Origin: Ditylenchus dipsaci
Lineage: Eukaryota; Nematoda; Chromadorea; Rhabditida; Anguinidae
Length of the DNA stretch: 64,000 nt
Direction: 5' to 3'
NCBI GenBank assembly: GCA_004194705.1
Contig: SADC01000236.1
Location: forward strand, 124,001-188,000
The notes under the pieces were generated by a model. The model worked only from the letters and a program-made list of their open reading frames with translations, did not search any database and had not been told where the DNA came from. Every line of letters begins with the position of its first letter. Position 1 is the first letter of the stretch. A program made the position numbers and the translations under genes. This document shows positions 21,472 through 31,704 of the stretch, piece after piece.

Positions 21472-21847
21472 GAAATATCACTAAGAAGTCAAAATACAAC
21501 ATTTCTCATCACGTCCTTATCACTAAGCAGCATTGAAGAACTTATGTTAGCTAAGCAGTATGTTAGAATCAACACTAGAACTAAACTAACAGTTCGATTT
21601 TAAACTAACAGTTAGTTTTGAGACTAACTATGTTAGTGTTAGGCTAACACTAACCTAACACTAACACTAACACTTGAGACTAACCCTAACACTAACACTA
21701 ACCCGCCATTTTAAACTAACCTTACACTAACACTAACATGTTAGTGTTAGTGTAAGGTTAAGTGTTAGCCCAACGTTAGGTTAGTGTTAGGCGTTAGTGT
21801 TAGTTATGAAAACACTGCTAAGCTGGGGAACCAACTTTTGAAAGGAC

Positions 21848-21990
21848 AATACTTTTTTTTTGGCGCAAATATACTTTTTTTGGCGCAAATATACTTTTTT
21901 TGGCGCTAATATACTTTTTTTGGCGCTAATATACTTTTTTGGCGCTAATATACTTTTTTTGGCGCAAATCCACTTTTTTGGCGCATATTT
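21848..21990. repeat. Minisatellite, about 20-bp unit, seven copies
   Basis: Unit ATACTTTTTTTGGCGCAAAT, with 'aaat' or 'taat' variants and T-run length differences. It lies just right of the hAT element. Confidence 0.85.
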
Positions 21991-22250
21991 TTTCCTTTCG
22001 CGGCATTATAATGAAAATGTTCTACTTTTTTATAAAGTTTCAACATCATCACGTAGCTCCGCGACTCTAGCTTTTAATGAAGTATCATTTATTGCATCGT
22101 TTTTATGATGTTAAAATTTTCAAAAAAGTTAAAAATTCTTAATCTGATTACGCAAAACAAAAATTTGCGCCAAAAATAAGTATATTTGCTCCTGTCCCAA
22201 AAGCATTGTCCCTTCTGAGGGTGTCCATTTGTTAAGGTTTGACTGTACTG

Positions 22251-22665
22251 CATAGTAGTGCCGCCGTCCTTCGCCGTCCTAATTTTTTTTTATCGCCTTC
22301 CTTCATTTTCATCAAATTTTTTATAACGGAACGCTTTTTTTATTTTACATCATATAGCCAGTTTTTATTTTTCTACCTTATTTTTTGAGTGACCGTCCAG
22401 GTTTTCTTTTACTTTTAGTTCAAAAAAACGAGGCCGTCCTAATTTCTCTAATTTTTTTGAAAATTTTCATGTAAAATCAGGACGGCCTCATTTTTTGAAC
22501 TAAAAGTGAAAGAAAACCTGGACGGTCACCCAAAAATAAGGTAGAAAAATAAAAACTGGCTATATGATGTAAAATAAAAAAAGCGTTCCATTATGAAGAA
22601 TTCTATGAAAATGCAGGACGGCGATGAAAAAAATTAGGACGGCGAAGGACGGTGGCACCACTACG
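22251..22665. mobile_element. hAT-type MITE, CATAGTAGTGCCGCC ends, exact 8-bp duplication
   Basis: CTGTACTG at 22243-22250 and 22666-22673. The arms pair over almost their whole length and share 'cgccgtcct' and 'ggacggcg' words with 12394-12782. Its target is the end of a CAGTC-type element ('ggtttgactgta'). Confidence 0.9.
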
Positions 22666-22742
22666 CTGTACTGATTAGGACTGGCCTTCAGAAAAACTTT
22701 ACTGTACAAATCGACGACTTTCAATCGACAATTATTTTGATA

Positions 22743-23172
22743 CAGTCAAACCTCGATTTAACGACCTCCACCTTAAGTTCGTTCCCACCTAGGGTCTGAC
22801 ACTTTTTTTAACCCCATTTTCGAAATATTTTAGCAATTCTGTTTTGACAATCTGGTCGCAAATATCGTAAGGATTCCGACTTTGCTGATCGTTTTTCAGA
22901 AACCTAATGTTTTTACTTCTAAAAAAGGTAAACCTCGATTTAACGACCCCCATTTTAAGAATTAGAGGGTCGTTAAATCGAGGTTTACCTTTTTTAGAAG
23001 CAAAAACATTGGGTTTCTGAAAAACGATCGGCAAAATCGGAATCCTTACGATATTTGCGACCAGATTGTCAAATCAGAATTGCTAAAATATTTCGAAAAT
23101 GGGGTTAAAAAAGTGTCGGACCCTAGGTGGGAACGAACTTGAGGTGGGGGTCGTTAAATCGAGGTTTGACTG
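22743..23172. mobile_element. 430-bp CAGTC-ended palindromic element, TA duplication
   Basis: Starts CAGTCAAACCTCGATTTAAC and ends with the inverse, flanked by TA. 'cctcgatttaacgacc' recurs near the centre. 'gttcccacctagggtc' and 'gcaaatatcgtaaggattcc' are shared with 36419-36846 and 54242-54460, so these three are one subfamily. Confidence 0.85.
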
Positions 23173-23298
23173 TAATTGCAGAATGCAACGCCAACTGTAG
23201 ATACGGTCAGCAGATATGATAATAAGCATAACAAAAAAAAATACGGTTTTGAAAATCAATTTCAAGTTTTCTAACAGATTTATTTATTATTCACTCAA

Positions 23299-25561
23299 AT
23301 GGACTACGCTAATTACGTTATCGTTTTTGAACATTTTCTTGGTCAGGAATTCTGTGACTGGATGGATACAGCAAATTTTGAGCTACTTGACGACCTAATT
23401 GTATGCAGACAAATTTTTGCAAAAGAAGGAAGCTTGCAGGAAAGCTGTTTTGCAGAAGTAGCCTTTTCTGTAATGGATGAGGGGAAAAAATCACCTAAGA
23501 CGCTAAGGAGAATATTTCAAGTAGGAGATACTATGGAGCTCACTGGTATTTCCTCAAATTATGTTACGATTCGCATACTGCAAGACAAACTGCCCTACCT
23601 GCATGCTTTCAAGCAGTATTGGGCCAATGACGTCACTTTTTTGGTGAATGGGATCAAGTGCATGGGGGATAGAGCATATTTGTCAGCCATTTCACCGGTG
23701 TTTCAGAGGATGTTCAACGGACAATTTGTGGAAGCACACCAGCAAGAGGTGGAGCTACAGGATATTGATTTGCAGATCTATTTGAAGACTTTATGTTAGC
23801 TGTTTCGAGGCAGAGAATTCAGGTAATTTAAGAAATCATTTTGCGCGAAATGAGTTTTCTACAGTTTATTGTGCCTGACACGGACTTTTTTCTTTCTCGA
23901 AACATTTTTGCGAGCGTTATCATCTAGATTTTTCAAGTTTTCTACCCAGTTTTCAAAAAGGCTATAATTAATTTCACCCGCCAAATTACTGACTTAATAA
24001 AAAATTAAATTAAAAATACTTTTTGAATTATGTATTGTCGGTATATCAAATAGGGTTGTCGAGTCTTCGAAATTTTCGTAGCCTCGACTCGAACCCAAAC
24101 TCGAAACTCGAAATTTTCGAGGCCTCGACTCGAACCGAAACTCGAAAATTTTCGAGTTTTCGAGTCCAAAACTCGAAATCGAGGCCTCGACTCGACAACC
24201 CTAATCAAAATCAAAAACGAAACTTTACCCAAGTGGCTTAGGTGGCTCAATGTATAGTGGCGCTGCGGGGTGATTGTCGATCTCAGGTTCGATTCCTCTA
24301 TCTGCCATGTTATTTTTGATCATTTATGTTGATACATAATAAGTTATTTAAAAAATAATTTTGGAGTAAAAAAAAGGTGTCCCGCGCGCATTTGAATTTG
24401 CCAAATTTCCATTATCATCAACAAGTATGGTCCTTATTATAGGTCCTCCTATTCATTTTTGAGTTTTACGCCTTGTTTTAACATGCTTTAGTTTGAAATT
24501 TTACACCAACGTGTAGCTCCATATTTCAGCTTTTGATAAGCTGTGACACCTGGGTGTATAATCTAAAAAATACAAAGATTTACGTATTACAAGTGAGCAC
24601 AGTGGTTACGCCATCCTTCGCTGTCCTATTTTTCACATCGCAGTCCTTAAGCTTTTAGCTCACTTAAATTTATTGTTCACCAAATTTTTTTGATAGAATA
24701 CTTGCTAACATGTAGGCCTATCTTATTTTTGGGTGACCATCCACTTTTTTTAAATATAAATTGACTGGTTTGACTGGAAAAATGGTCGACGAAAGACGCC
24801 GTCCTGGTTTTTTCTTAAAATTAAAAAAAACCAGGACGGCGTAACCACTATGCAAGAGAGTAATTTTTTGGCTCAGGTTCGTCCATCTGAATACGTCAAT
24901 CTCGTAATTTCGAAATTAAGTGTTAAGTGCTAAGTGTTAAAGCTTATTAGAAAGCTGAGATTCAGGGCTACAAAATGGTGTAAAAATTAAAATCAAGTTA
25001 CCGTACTCTCTTTACTAATCCCACTGTGGGTTATTTTTCAATCCCCGAAAATCTTGAAATAGTCAATGAAAAATGGCCCTGACTCATAAATTCTAGTCAA
25101 AAAACGTGGGATGTGGGTTTATTAGAGTGGAGAGAATACGGTATGCAAAAATATTGTAGAAAATTAAAAATAAAAATTAGGCGCCAGATTTCCGACAAAA
25201 GGCGCCATGTTTTCAATCCAACCAATCTATATTTAGCCTAACCCAAACAATGTTATTGGACTTGTTGCTTTAGCGGACCGCTTTGATGTACAGTTCTTGA
25301 TGAAGGAGTGTGAGAAGCACTGGAAGCTACTTTTGAAATTTCTAATATCAAACGTCTACAGATTGCCGACAAGTACCATTTGAAGTGGTTGAAAGCTTGT
25401 TCCTTGGATTTATCACATGCGAATATGTTCGAGAATTACTTGAGACAAATAGCAAAGAGCTATGTCTGCTTAGCAATGACACCTGTGTTAAATTGTTAAG
25501 AAAAGTGACTGCTATTGATGAAATAATAAACCGAATGAATAAAAGACATCTCTATATATAG
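23299..25561 (+). CDS. BTB/POZ domain protein, frame interrupted
   Basis: Exon 1 (23299-23822) begins MDYANYVIVFEHFLGQEFCD. After a divergent N-terminal region, possibly MATH-like, it encodes a BTB domain: YWANDVTFLVNGIKCMGDRA, then YLSAISPVFQRMFNGQFVEA, then the E..L.DID segment. Exon 2 (25237-25561) continues with NVIGLVALADRFDVQFLMKE and RLQIADKYHLKWLKAC, the helical region after BTB in nematode BTB/BATH proteins. Such proteins usually act as Cullin-3 substrate adaptors. The frame is broken three times. Near 23780 one base is lost before FEDFMLAVSRQRIQ. Near 25320 one base is lost between ECEKH and LEATFEISNIK. Near 25400 a shift leads into TCEYVRELLETNSKELCLLS. The last part ends at TAG 25559-25561. 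The 1.4-kb intron is filled with mobile elements. It may be a pseudogene or a sequencing casualty. The family assignment is firm. Confidence 0.7.
24051..24203. mobile_element. MITE with TAGGGTTGTCGAG ends
   Basis: Inverted TAGGGTTGTCGAGTC ends with repeated CTCGAAA / TTTCGAG words. It is a short relative of 10290-10963. The flanks share ATCAAA, so the 8-bp duplication is imperfect. It lies in the BTB gene's intron. Confidence 0.8.
24232..24310 (+). pseudogene. tRNA-like sequence
   Basis: GTGGCTCAATGTATAGTGG resembles an A box and AGGTTCGATTCC a B box at tRNA spacing, and the 3' end reads TCTGCCA. Only four of seven acceptor pairs form and no clear anticodon stem was found. Probably a tRNA-derived repeat. 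Confidence 0.4.
24598..24852. mobile_element. hAT-type MITE, CACAGTGGTTACGCC ends
   Basis: Flanks CAAGTGAG (24590-24597) and CAAGAGAG (24853-24860), seven of eight identical. It ends in the inverse GGCGTAACCACTATG. A related but shorter member of the 12394/22251 family. Confidence 0.75.
25001..25141. mobile_element. 141-bp CCGTA-ended MITE, TA duplication
   Basis: CCGTACTCTCTTTACTAATC at the left and its near-inverse ending GAGAGAATACGG at the right, flanked by TA. It shares the end type of 7750-7977 and 37717-40174. Confidence 0.8.
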
Positions 25562-26040
25562 CATTTGGGTCGGGGGTTGGTTGGTTCACACTTTTTAAAA
25601 ATTATCAAAAACAACTTTTTTCGACTTTGAATATCATTTCGAGTTTTTATAATGGTGAAAACAAAAGAACCTCAGCTACAAAATGAGCTATCAAGCAGGG
25701 GATTTTAAAAGTGGGAAGGTTAAGGGGGCCTGGACAAGCTCTCACATTCTCAAGAAATCTGGAGTAGGGTAGGCGAGGATAGGCGACGGTAGGCGAAGAT
25801 AGGCAAGGATAGGCAAGGATAGGCAAGGGTAGGCGAGGGTAGGTGAGGTAGAGTAGGTGGGTTAACAAGTAGGGTGGATGATCTGCCCTAACCATTAACG
25901 CACTCGAAAGATTAATCTCTCATGACTACTAATGTAAATGAACCACTGAGGTTCCCGAACCACAAGAATAGTGCCCGAACCACAATGTTCCCGCACAGCA
26001 TAGGCGCCGATAGGCGCCTGCAGACCCTAGTTTGTATATA
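25562..26040. repeat. Dispersed repeat containing a TAGGCGAGG minisatellite, copy 1
   Basis: The order is 'atttgggtcgggggtt', then a roughly 10-bp array of 'ggataggcaa/ggtaggcgag', then 'ccattaacgcactcgaaaga' and 'cataggcgccgataggcgcc'. The same order is found at 51345-52185. Confidence 0.8.
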
Positions 26041-26131
26041 TCAGAGGTGAGCAAAGACCAGATCAGACCAACTAACATTTAAATTAAAGACAAGTAACAT
26101 TTAAATCTTTTTTTTTAGAAAAATGATTTTA

Positions 26132-26480
26132 TTAGGTTGGCCGGAAAGTAATGTCGTTTTTTTCTAATGCTGTTGTTGTTTTTTTAAATCATAATAGAGC
26201 ATTATATACGAAAATAAAGCACTTTTTCTGCTTCTAATATGTTTTTACAACTTTCTTACACGTAAAGATTTTAACATGGTTTTAGGCCTTTCAAATGAAC
26301 TGTCAAGTTGATGAAAAAATGCATTTTAGATACATCCTCCTTTTGCATTCAACCAAGGTCAAAAAGCGACTGAAGCGCTCGGGAAATCTGTCATGTGTAC
26401 GGAGAGGCTCGATGAACATAAGGGCAGCTCAGCTTTGGTTTGCAAAGTTCAGAAGTGGTGATTTTTTTTGGTTGAATGCA
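26132..26480 (+). mobile_element. Truncated mariner element
   Basis: The 5' end TTAGGTTGGCCGGAAAGTAA is a mariner/irritans-type terminus after TA. Downstream an open segment encodes KMHFRYILLL.., then AAQLWFAKFRSGDF, the HTH region at the start of mariner transposases, with a frame change between. At about 26470 an inverted copy of the transposase start ('ttggttgaatgcaaaa') follows, so the element is internally rearranged. Confidence 0.75.
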
Positions 26481-26499
26481 AAAAGAGGATGTGTCGAAA

Positions 26500-27130
26500 A
26501 TGCGTTTTTTCAGGACAATACTTTTTTTGTACCAGATTCACTTTTTTCTGTCACAGATTTCCTCATTTTTGTCACACATTTGGTTCTCGACACGAAATCA
26601 ACAATTTTTAAAATTTTTTGTGTGAAATTCAGGGGTGGGCAAAGACCAGATGGCTGGAGACCCACTCCGGAATGGCCAAAAGGCCAAAATTATTGGTTTC
26701 CGAGGGTATACTAAAGGGTGGGGGTAAACTTTTCGAGAAAAATCGATTGAGCGGATCAGATTTGGGTCCGATGGCTTAATCGCTCAGAATTCCAGGTCTA
26801 TGGTGGTTTTGAGTGGTTCAGCGTAAAGTTGTGGGCGATTAAGCCCATTGGACCCGAAATCTGATCCGCTCAATCGATTTTTCTCAAAAAGTTTACCCCC
26901 CTTTAGTATACAACGAAAACCCAATAATTTTGGCCTTTTGGCCATTCCGGAGTGGGTCTCCAGCCATCTGGTTTTTGCCCACCCCTGAATTTCACACAAA
27001 AATTTTTAAAATTGTTGATTTCGTGTCGAGAACCAAATCTGTGACAGAAATGAGGAAATCTGTGACAGTAAAAAGTAAATCTGGTACAAAAAAAAGTGAA
27101 TCTATGACAAAAAAAAGTTTCAGAAGTTAC
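26500..27130. mobile_element. Large palindromic element
   Basis: The left arm (about 26520-26790) and right arm (about 26830-27120) are inverted copies. They include 'gggtgggcaaagaccagatgg', 'ggagacccactccggaatgg' and 'agcggatcagatttgggtcc' with their inverses. No coding sequence. The mariner fragment abuts the left arm. Confidence 0.8.
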
Positions 27131-27289
27131 AGAAACGATAAAAAAGTTATTTCCTAACAATTTCCGCAATAAAAAAATGAAGTTCTAAAAAAAGTTAGTT
27201 ACCAAAGGTTGACCAACTGCCTTGGTCCCCGAAGGTAAACATCTTCTATTAAGGTATCCTACCATGTTTTGGTCACTGGAGCTGGGCAA

Positions 27290-27560
27290 AAAAAGTCTTT
27301 AATGCATGTATGATCCAGAGTTTCGCTCGGAATCATGTCTAAGGTAAGTGAGCGCATCTCTAACTCTCAAGCCCTGCGCCCCTTTGGGGGCGCAGGGGGC
27401 TTGGGGGCTTGGAGTTGAGATGCGCACACCCACGTACCTCAGACACCAATCACTCGGAGTAACTCTGAATGCATAAAAACAATATGCATACCAGAGTTTC
27501 TTTATGCGGTAGGCCCAGCTAACAAAACTATGTTCAAAATCGATCTTTTTTGGCTTTTTC
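27290..27560. repeat. Dispersed repeat with GC-rich hairpin
   Basis: Contains 'ggaatcatgtctaaggtaag', a hairpin of 'ccctgcgcccctttggggg' with its inverse, and 'ggagttgagatgcgca'. Related to 15345-16130. Confidence 0.7.
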
Positions 27561-28467
27561 AAGATATATAGGTACCCATTTTTGGTTTAATTGCCTTGGG
27601 GGACCAAGGCAGTTGGTCAACCTTTGGTAACCAACTTTTTTTTAAAAACTTCACTTTTAAGTTCGCAAATTGTTAAGAAACAACTTTTTTATCGTTTCTG
27701 GCGTATAAAATTACTTAGGAGACGTTTAAACCCTATTTACAGTTAACCAAAAAAGGGGCCCCAAGTACACAAGGGCCTAGTCGAATTGCTTAAAAACTGT
27801 TCTTACAATTTAAAAATTTCAAATTCGTCTCGAGATAAAATTATTTAAGTTCTTAAAAATTCAATATTTTTGATAGTTTTTTGTCTCGAGAATATCGCAA
27901 ATCTGAAATTTGACACAAAGATATTTATTGTAAAAACAGTTTTTGAGCAATTCTGCACGCTAAACAAGAATCCGCTGTTTAATTTCAGGAATTGTCAGTT
28001 TGCACTGCAGTGAAGGCCAATTATAGTGATTTAGCTCACAGAAGCCATGAGTTTGCAAGGAAAACAATTGCTTATTATTTTCTTGCAGAATCTTCATTGA
28101 ATTCTCTACAAAACAGCACCCTGTGCTCACTCAGTTCGTCTAATGCAAAAAAAGTCATAGCCACTTGAAGATGAGTCCTCATCAAGTGGCTGACACCATA
28201 ATCTTTTGGGAGTTTGCGGCAGTGAATTATTATGACACACAGGCAAATAACTGGTCGAAAAATAGGCCTGCTGATCTTACAGGTTTTACATAAAAGTATT
28301 TTACGGCTCTATATGTGTTCGCACCGCTCCCAATAAAACTTGCTTTGTTATTTTTTCGCAAAATTGCCTTGGTCCGCCCTGGGTTTTTTTGCAAAAAAAT
28401 AGCTTCATGTTTGTTAAACTGAAAAAAAATTCCCTCAGACGAAGAGTAAAAATTGTTGGCTAAATCA
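27561..28467. other. No recognisable gene
   Basis: AT-rich DNA with a few copies of the 'ccttgg..ccaagg' word. A 141-codon open frame on the minus strand (28230-28655) overlaps the dispersed repeat and looks like chance. Confidence 0.45.
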
Positions 28468-29430
28468 TATGAAAAGGTCACAATAAGACAAACAGAGTGA
28501 AAATATGCGAAAGGGAAAAAAATTGCAATGAAAGAACAACAAAGGGACGACAGCAAATTATAAAAAAAACCTGAAAAGGGGGGGTGGGAAGGGGTGCGAA
28601 TACATATAGAGCAGATTTTACCGGAATGAGTGTACAAGCTTAGTTGAAAGGGCACAAAAAGGGTTTAAACTTTAAAATGAGTCTAGACACAAATAGTAAT
28701 GTCAGGCGTGAAAGATAATAGCTTTATTTTTCATCATATCGCACGATTTACTTCCCTCTGACTAATAACCCATGGCCGAGTGGTAATCACTCGATTTCCA
28801 TGATCGATGGGGGTGAGTTCGAATCCACGTGTCGGCGTGCATATTCTCTTCGGTGTTGACTTTAATATTCCTGAGTCCCTCACCTTATGTAATGATGCTA
28901 AACAAATTCACTGTTTCAAGCACATCCGGAAATTCATTCTGGAAGGTGTTCAAGTACTGTGATACACACTTACAGGGTGTAACAAGAAATTTTCCCATTT
29001 TGAAGTGGCCATAACTTTTTTTCTAGGTCGTGTTTGAAAATTCTGTTTTTACTGATCGATTTTTCTCGCCGACCATATTTGTTTAGTGTAAAATACGAGA
29101 AACACGATTTTCGTTTGGTCCCCCTGTGGTTTTGGTCCTGTTCTGTGGGTCTCCCCTGGATGGCCAAAACCCAAACCACAGGTGGACCAATCGAAAACCG
29201 TGTTTTTTTCGTATTTTATACTAAACAAATATTGTCGGCAAGAAAAATCGATCAGTAAAACAGAATTTTTAAAAACGACCTAGAAAAAAGTTATGGCCGC
29301 TTCAAAATGGGGGAATTTCTTGTTACACCCTGTATTACTTATTTTTTACTGCAGGATTAATCTAAAATTTGATGCATTTTGAAAGGACATTACTTTTATT
29401 CTGGTCCGAATTTCGAAATTGCGTGAATGC
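28468..29430. repeat. Dispersed repeat copy 2 (carries a tRNA-like segment)
   Basis: Matches 7660-8435 plus 9525-9590. It includes the tRNA-like sequence at about 28765-28842. It lacks the hairpin of copy 1 but has its own insertion at 28973-29332. Confidence 0.8.
28973..29332. mobile_element. 360-bp MITE, CAGGGTGTAACAAGAAA ends, TA duplication, empty site known
   Basis: Ends CAGGGTGTAACAAGAAATTT and the inverse, flanked by TA (28971-28972 and 29333-29334). The interior pairs throughout ('cgatttttctcgccgac' and its inverse). Copy 1 of the host repeat at 8398-8403 has no insertion here. Confidence 0.9.
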
Positions 29431-29872
29431 CTCTTCAAGACTTGAGCAAAAAGATTTGCGACAGATGATTCGCAGGAGAAGGTGGGGACGGAGGAGGAGG
29501 GGTGGAGGTCGTGCCAGACGACGTGTTTTCGACACTGGCGGGGGTCGAGATGGCTACGGTGGTTGTGGCTACAGCAACTACCATAGCTACCGTAAAATGG
29601 TGGATATGGAGGTAATGGTGGTGGCTTTAGAGGGGTGGTTATAGAGAAGACAGGAATCATGGTAATGCAGGCAATGGATACAAAAATAACACAAACAGGG
29701 TGATGGCTTCAGAGGCGATGGCTTTGCACGTCCAAGATATGACAACTACAACAGTCGTCGATTGGACGAGATTGATCAGGAAATTGAGGACACAAGGACT
29801 CATCTAGACAGATTAGAGCAAGAACGTATGGAATATTTGGCCAAGCCTTGGGTGGCCTAAGTATATCACGCC
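29400..29872 (+). pseudogene. RGG-rich coding remnant, possibly Chtop/FoP-like
   Basis: One frame gives IRRRRWGRRRRGGGRARRRV, followed by glycine-tyrosine-rich sequence. After a frame change comes FRGDGFARPRYDNYNSRRLD, then EIDQEIEDTRTHLDRLEQER, ending MEYLAKPWVA and a stop at about 29861. The arrangement, an RGG box then a short acidic LD-repeat tail, recalls Chtop (FoP), an mRNA-export adaptor. The match is weak. It may equally be a fragment of another RGG protein. The start is not identified. Confidence 0.35.
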
Positions 29873-30224
29873 GAAGTATAACAAACGCAAAAACAAAAAT
29901 ACATCGAATTATTGATGGCTATGCTTGAAGGGAATCATGAAGGAGACAACTAGCTACTGCTAATGATGTACGCATTCGACAAACCAATTTTGGCAACTAT
30001 AGCAGAAAAGATTTTTCGCATCATCCATTGGTCGGTTCTACGATAATCGCGGGCAGTTTCCAATAGGCAGAATGAAGGATCGAATTTTCTTTTAAGGCGT
30101 GCCGGAGTAACTGCGAGAGTTCAAAAATGTTTAAAAATATGTGTTTAGTCTGAATATGACTTTAGGTTTTCGATTAATTGCAGCTTTATGAAAGAAATCA
30201 TTAAAAGTTATTTGTTGCATATTA
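29873..30224. other. No recognisable gene
   Basis: Short coding-like stretches without a supported frame. Possibly a continuation of the fragment upstream. Confidence 0.35.
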
Positions 30225-30490
30225 AACATACAGAATGTTTCAAGAAATTCGCCGATTTTAAGCGGTCATAATTTTTTTTCCTAGAACTATTTTCGAAATT
30301 CTGTTTACTTCGACCGATTTTTCTCGTTGACAATATTTTTTTCTTATATAATGTGAAAAGCACGATTTTGCTTAGTCCCCTTGTGGTTTGGGCACTGGTC
30401 ATTCAGAGACCATCTACAGTGCAGGACATCCAGAGCTCGAAGAAAAGGAAGACCAAGCAAAAATCCTGTTTTCTTACATTATATTACCCG
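30225..30490. mobile_element. Degraded relative of the CAGGGTG MITE
   Basis: Words 'ttcaagaaattcgccgatttt', 'cggtcataa', 'cgaccgatttttctcg' and 'cacgattttgcttagtcccc' follow the order of 28973-29332, but the ends are eroded. Confidence 0.55.
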
Positions 30491-30675
30491 GCGGGTTGAA
30501 AAATTCTTTTAAATGATGGTCACCTCTTCTAAGGATTGAGATTCGTGTTAGTTATTTACAACACCATGTTCTTTACGAATCGTTTTCAGAACACATTTTT
30601 GGGTAGTATACAAATCTTCGGTTGACATTTAAAGACTTCTCAAATTTTTGTGAACAATTTGACCCATGATGGCTT

Positions 30676-31052
30676 GTTTACGTTGTTAGAGTTAGAGTAC
30701 GAGTTAGAGTTCGGGTAAGAGGTGTTCATGTACTCGAAAACCCGAACTCTAACTCTAACTCGATGGTGTTCACGTACATCGAGTTAGAGTTAGAGGTCGA
30801 GCTTGAAAATGTTCACGTATATAGCTTAGATAGCTCAGAATCTCACTCCAAAGCCGTCTAAAGCCACTGAAACTTAGTTTTGGGGGGTTTACTAAAATAA
30901 AATCCAAGTTATATGCATGAACCCACCTTAAATCCAACCTCGAACTCTAAATCTAGGTACATGAACACCTCGAGTTAGAGTTAGGATCAGAGGTGTTCAC
31001 GTTACCAAAATCCCGAACTCTAACTCGAACTCTAACAACGTAAACAAGCCAT
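30676..31052. mobile_element. Fold-back element with TTAGAG-repeat arms
   Basis: GGCTTGTTTACGTTGTTAGA at the left and its inverse ending CGTAAACAAGCC at the right. Both arms are runs of GAGTTAGAGTT-type repeats. The right end is directly followed by another element at 31055. Confidence 0.75.
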
Positions 31053-31054
31053 GA

Positions 31055-31526
31055 GGGTTGGCCAGACTTGCGGACAACATTTTGCGGACGCAACACTTGC
31101 GGACCGAATTTTGCGGACGCAACATTTGCGGACGAAAAAATTGCGGACAAAGATTTGCGGACCAAATTTTGCGGATGCAACATTTGCGGACGAACATTTG
31201 CGACCGACTTTTGCGGATAAACCGAAGTTTGGCAGAAAAGGAGCAGAAAAAAGAAGGTATTTCAAGCCGGAGTGAAGGATGACAGTATTTAAAACTAAGT
31301 TAGTCGAATCTCTGACTTAGGCGATGCTTATATGAAGTTCGCAAATTCTCGTCCGCAAATCTTGGTCCGCAAGTTCTCGTCCGCAAATGTTCGTCCGCAA
31401 ATATTGCGTCCGCAAGATTTGATCCGCAAAAGTGAGGCGCAAAACCTCATCCGCAAAGCTTTGTCCGCAATAATCACGTCCGGAAACACGCATCCGCAAA
31501 ATATTGTCCGCAAGTCTGGCCAACCC
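31055..31526. mobile_element. hAT-type fold-back of TTGCGGACGCAAC tandem units, exact 8-bp duplication
   Basis: AGCCATGA stands at 31047-31054 and 31527-31534. Each arm is a tandem array of 15-18-bp units of the type TTTGCGGACGAACA, left arm 31065-31215 and right arm 31340-31520 inverted. The ends are GGGTTGGCCAGACTTGCGG and the inverse. Confidence 0.9.
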
Positions 31527-31704
31527 AGCCATGACAAAATTGACCTCAGCAAAAATGACCTAGCACGAATAGATGCAAATATCACTTCAAGATACAGGGC
31601 GGCCCAAAAATATTCGGAAAATTTCGCGTATGTGCTCCCTGCCCATTGACTTTTCCAGGAAAATCGATCATAGAAAAATAACCTACCTCGGAGCTCCACG
31701 AAAC

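Larger units (their letters stand above)
19831..21817 (-). mobile_element. hAT element with TTAGTG-repeat arms and transposase remnant
   Basis: CTAAGCTG occurs at 19823-19830 and 21818-21825, an exact 8-bp duplication. The ends are CAGTGTTTTC / GAAAACACTG. Each arm, about 300 bp, is built from TAACACTAACC-type hexamer-like repeats (the TTAGTG/TTAGGT class) in inverted orientation. The minus strand of the interior carries pieces of a hAT transposase, described separately. The element is broken by stops and frameshifts and appears non-autonomous now. Confidence 0.9.

Noticed and set aside
29369..29644. MMHFERTLLL... as a complete gene
   Set aside because: Its first part is the end of a dispersed repeat. 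Only the RGG-rich part and the later frame look coding.
31055..31526. CRISPR array (regularly spaced TTGCGGAC repeats)
   Set aside because: Unit and spacing are too short and irregular, the halves are inverted, and the context is a eukaryotic hAT-type element with an 8-bp duplication.
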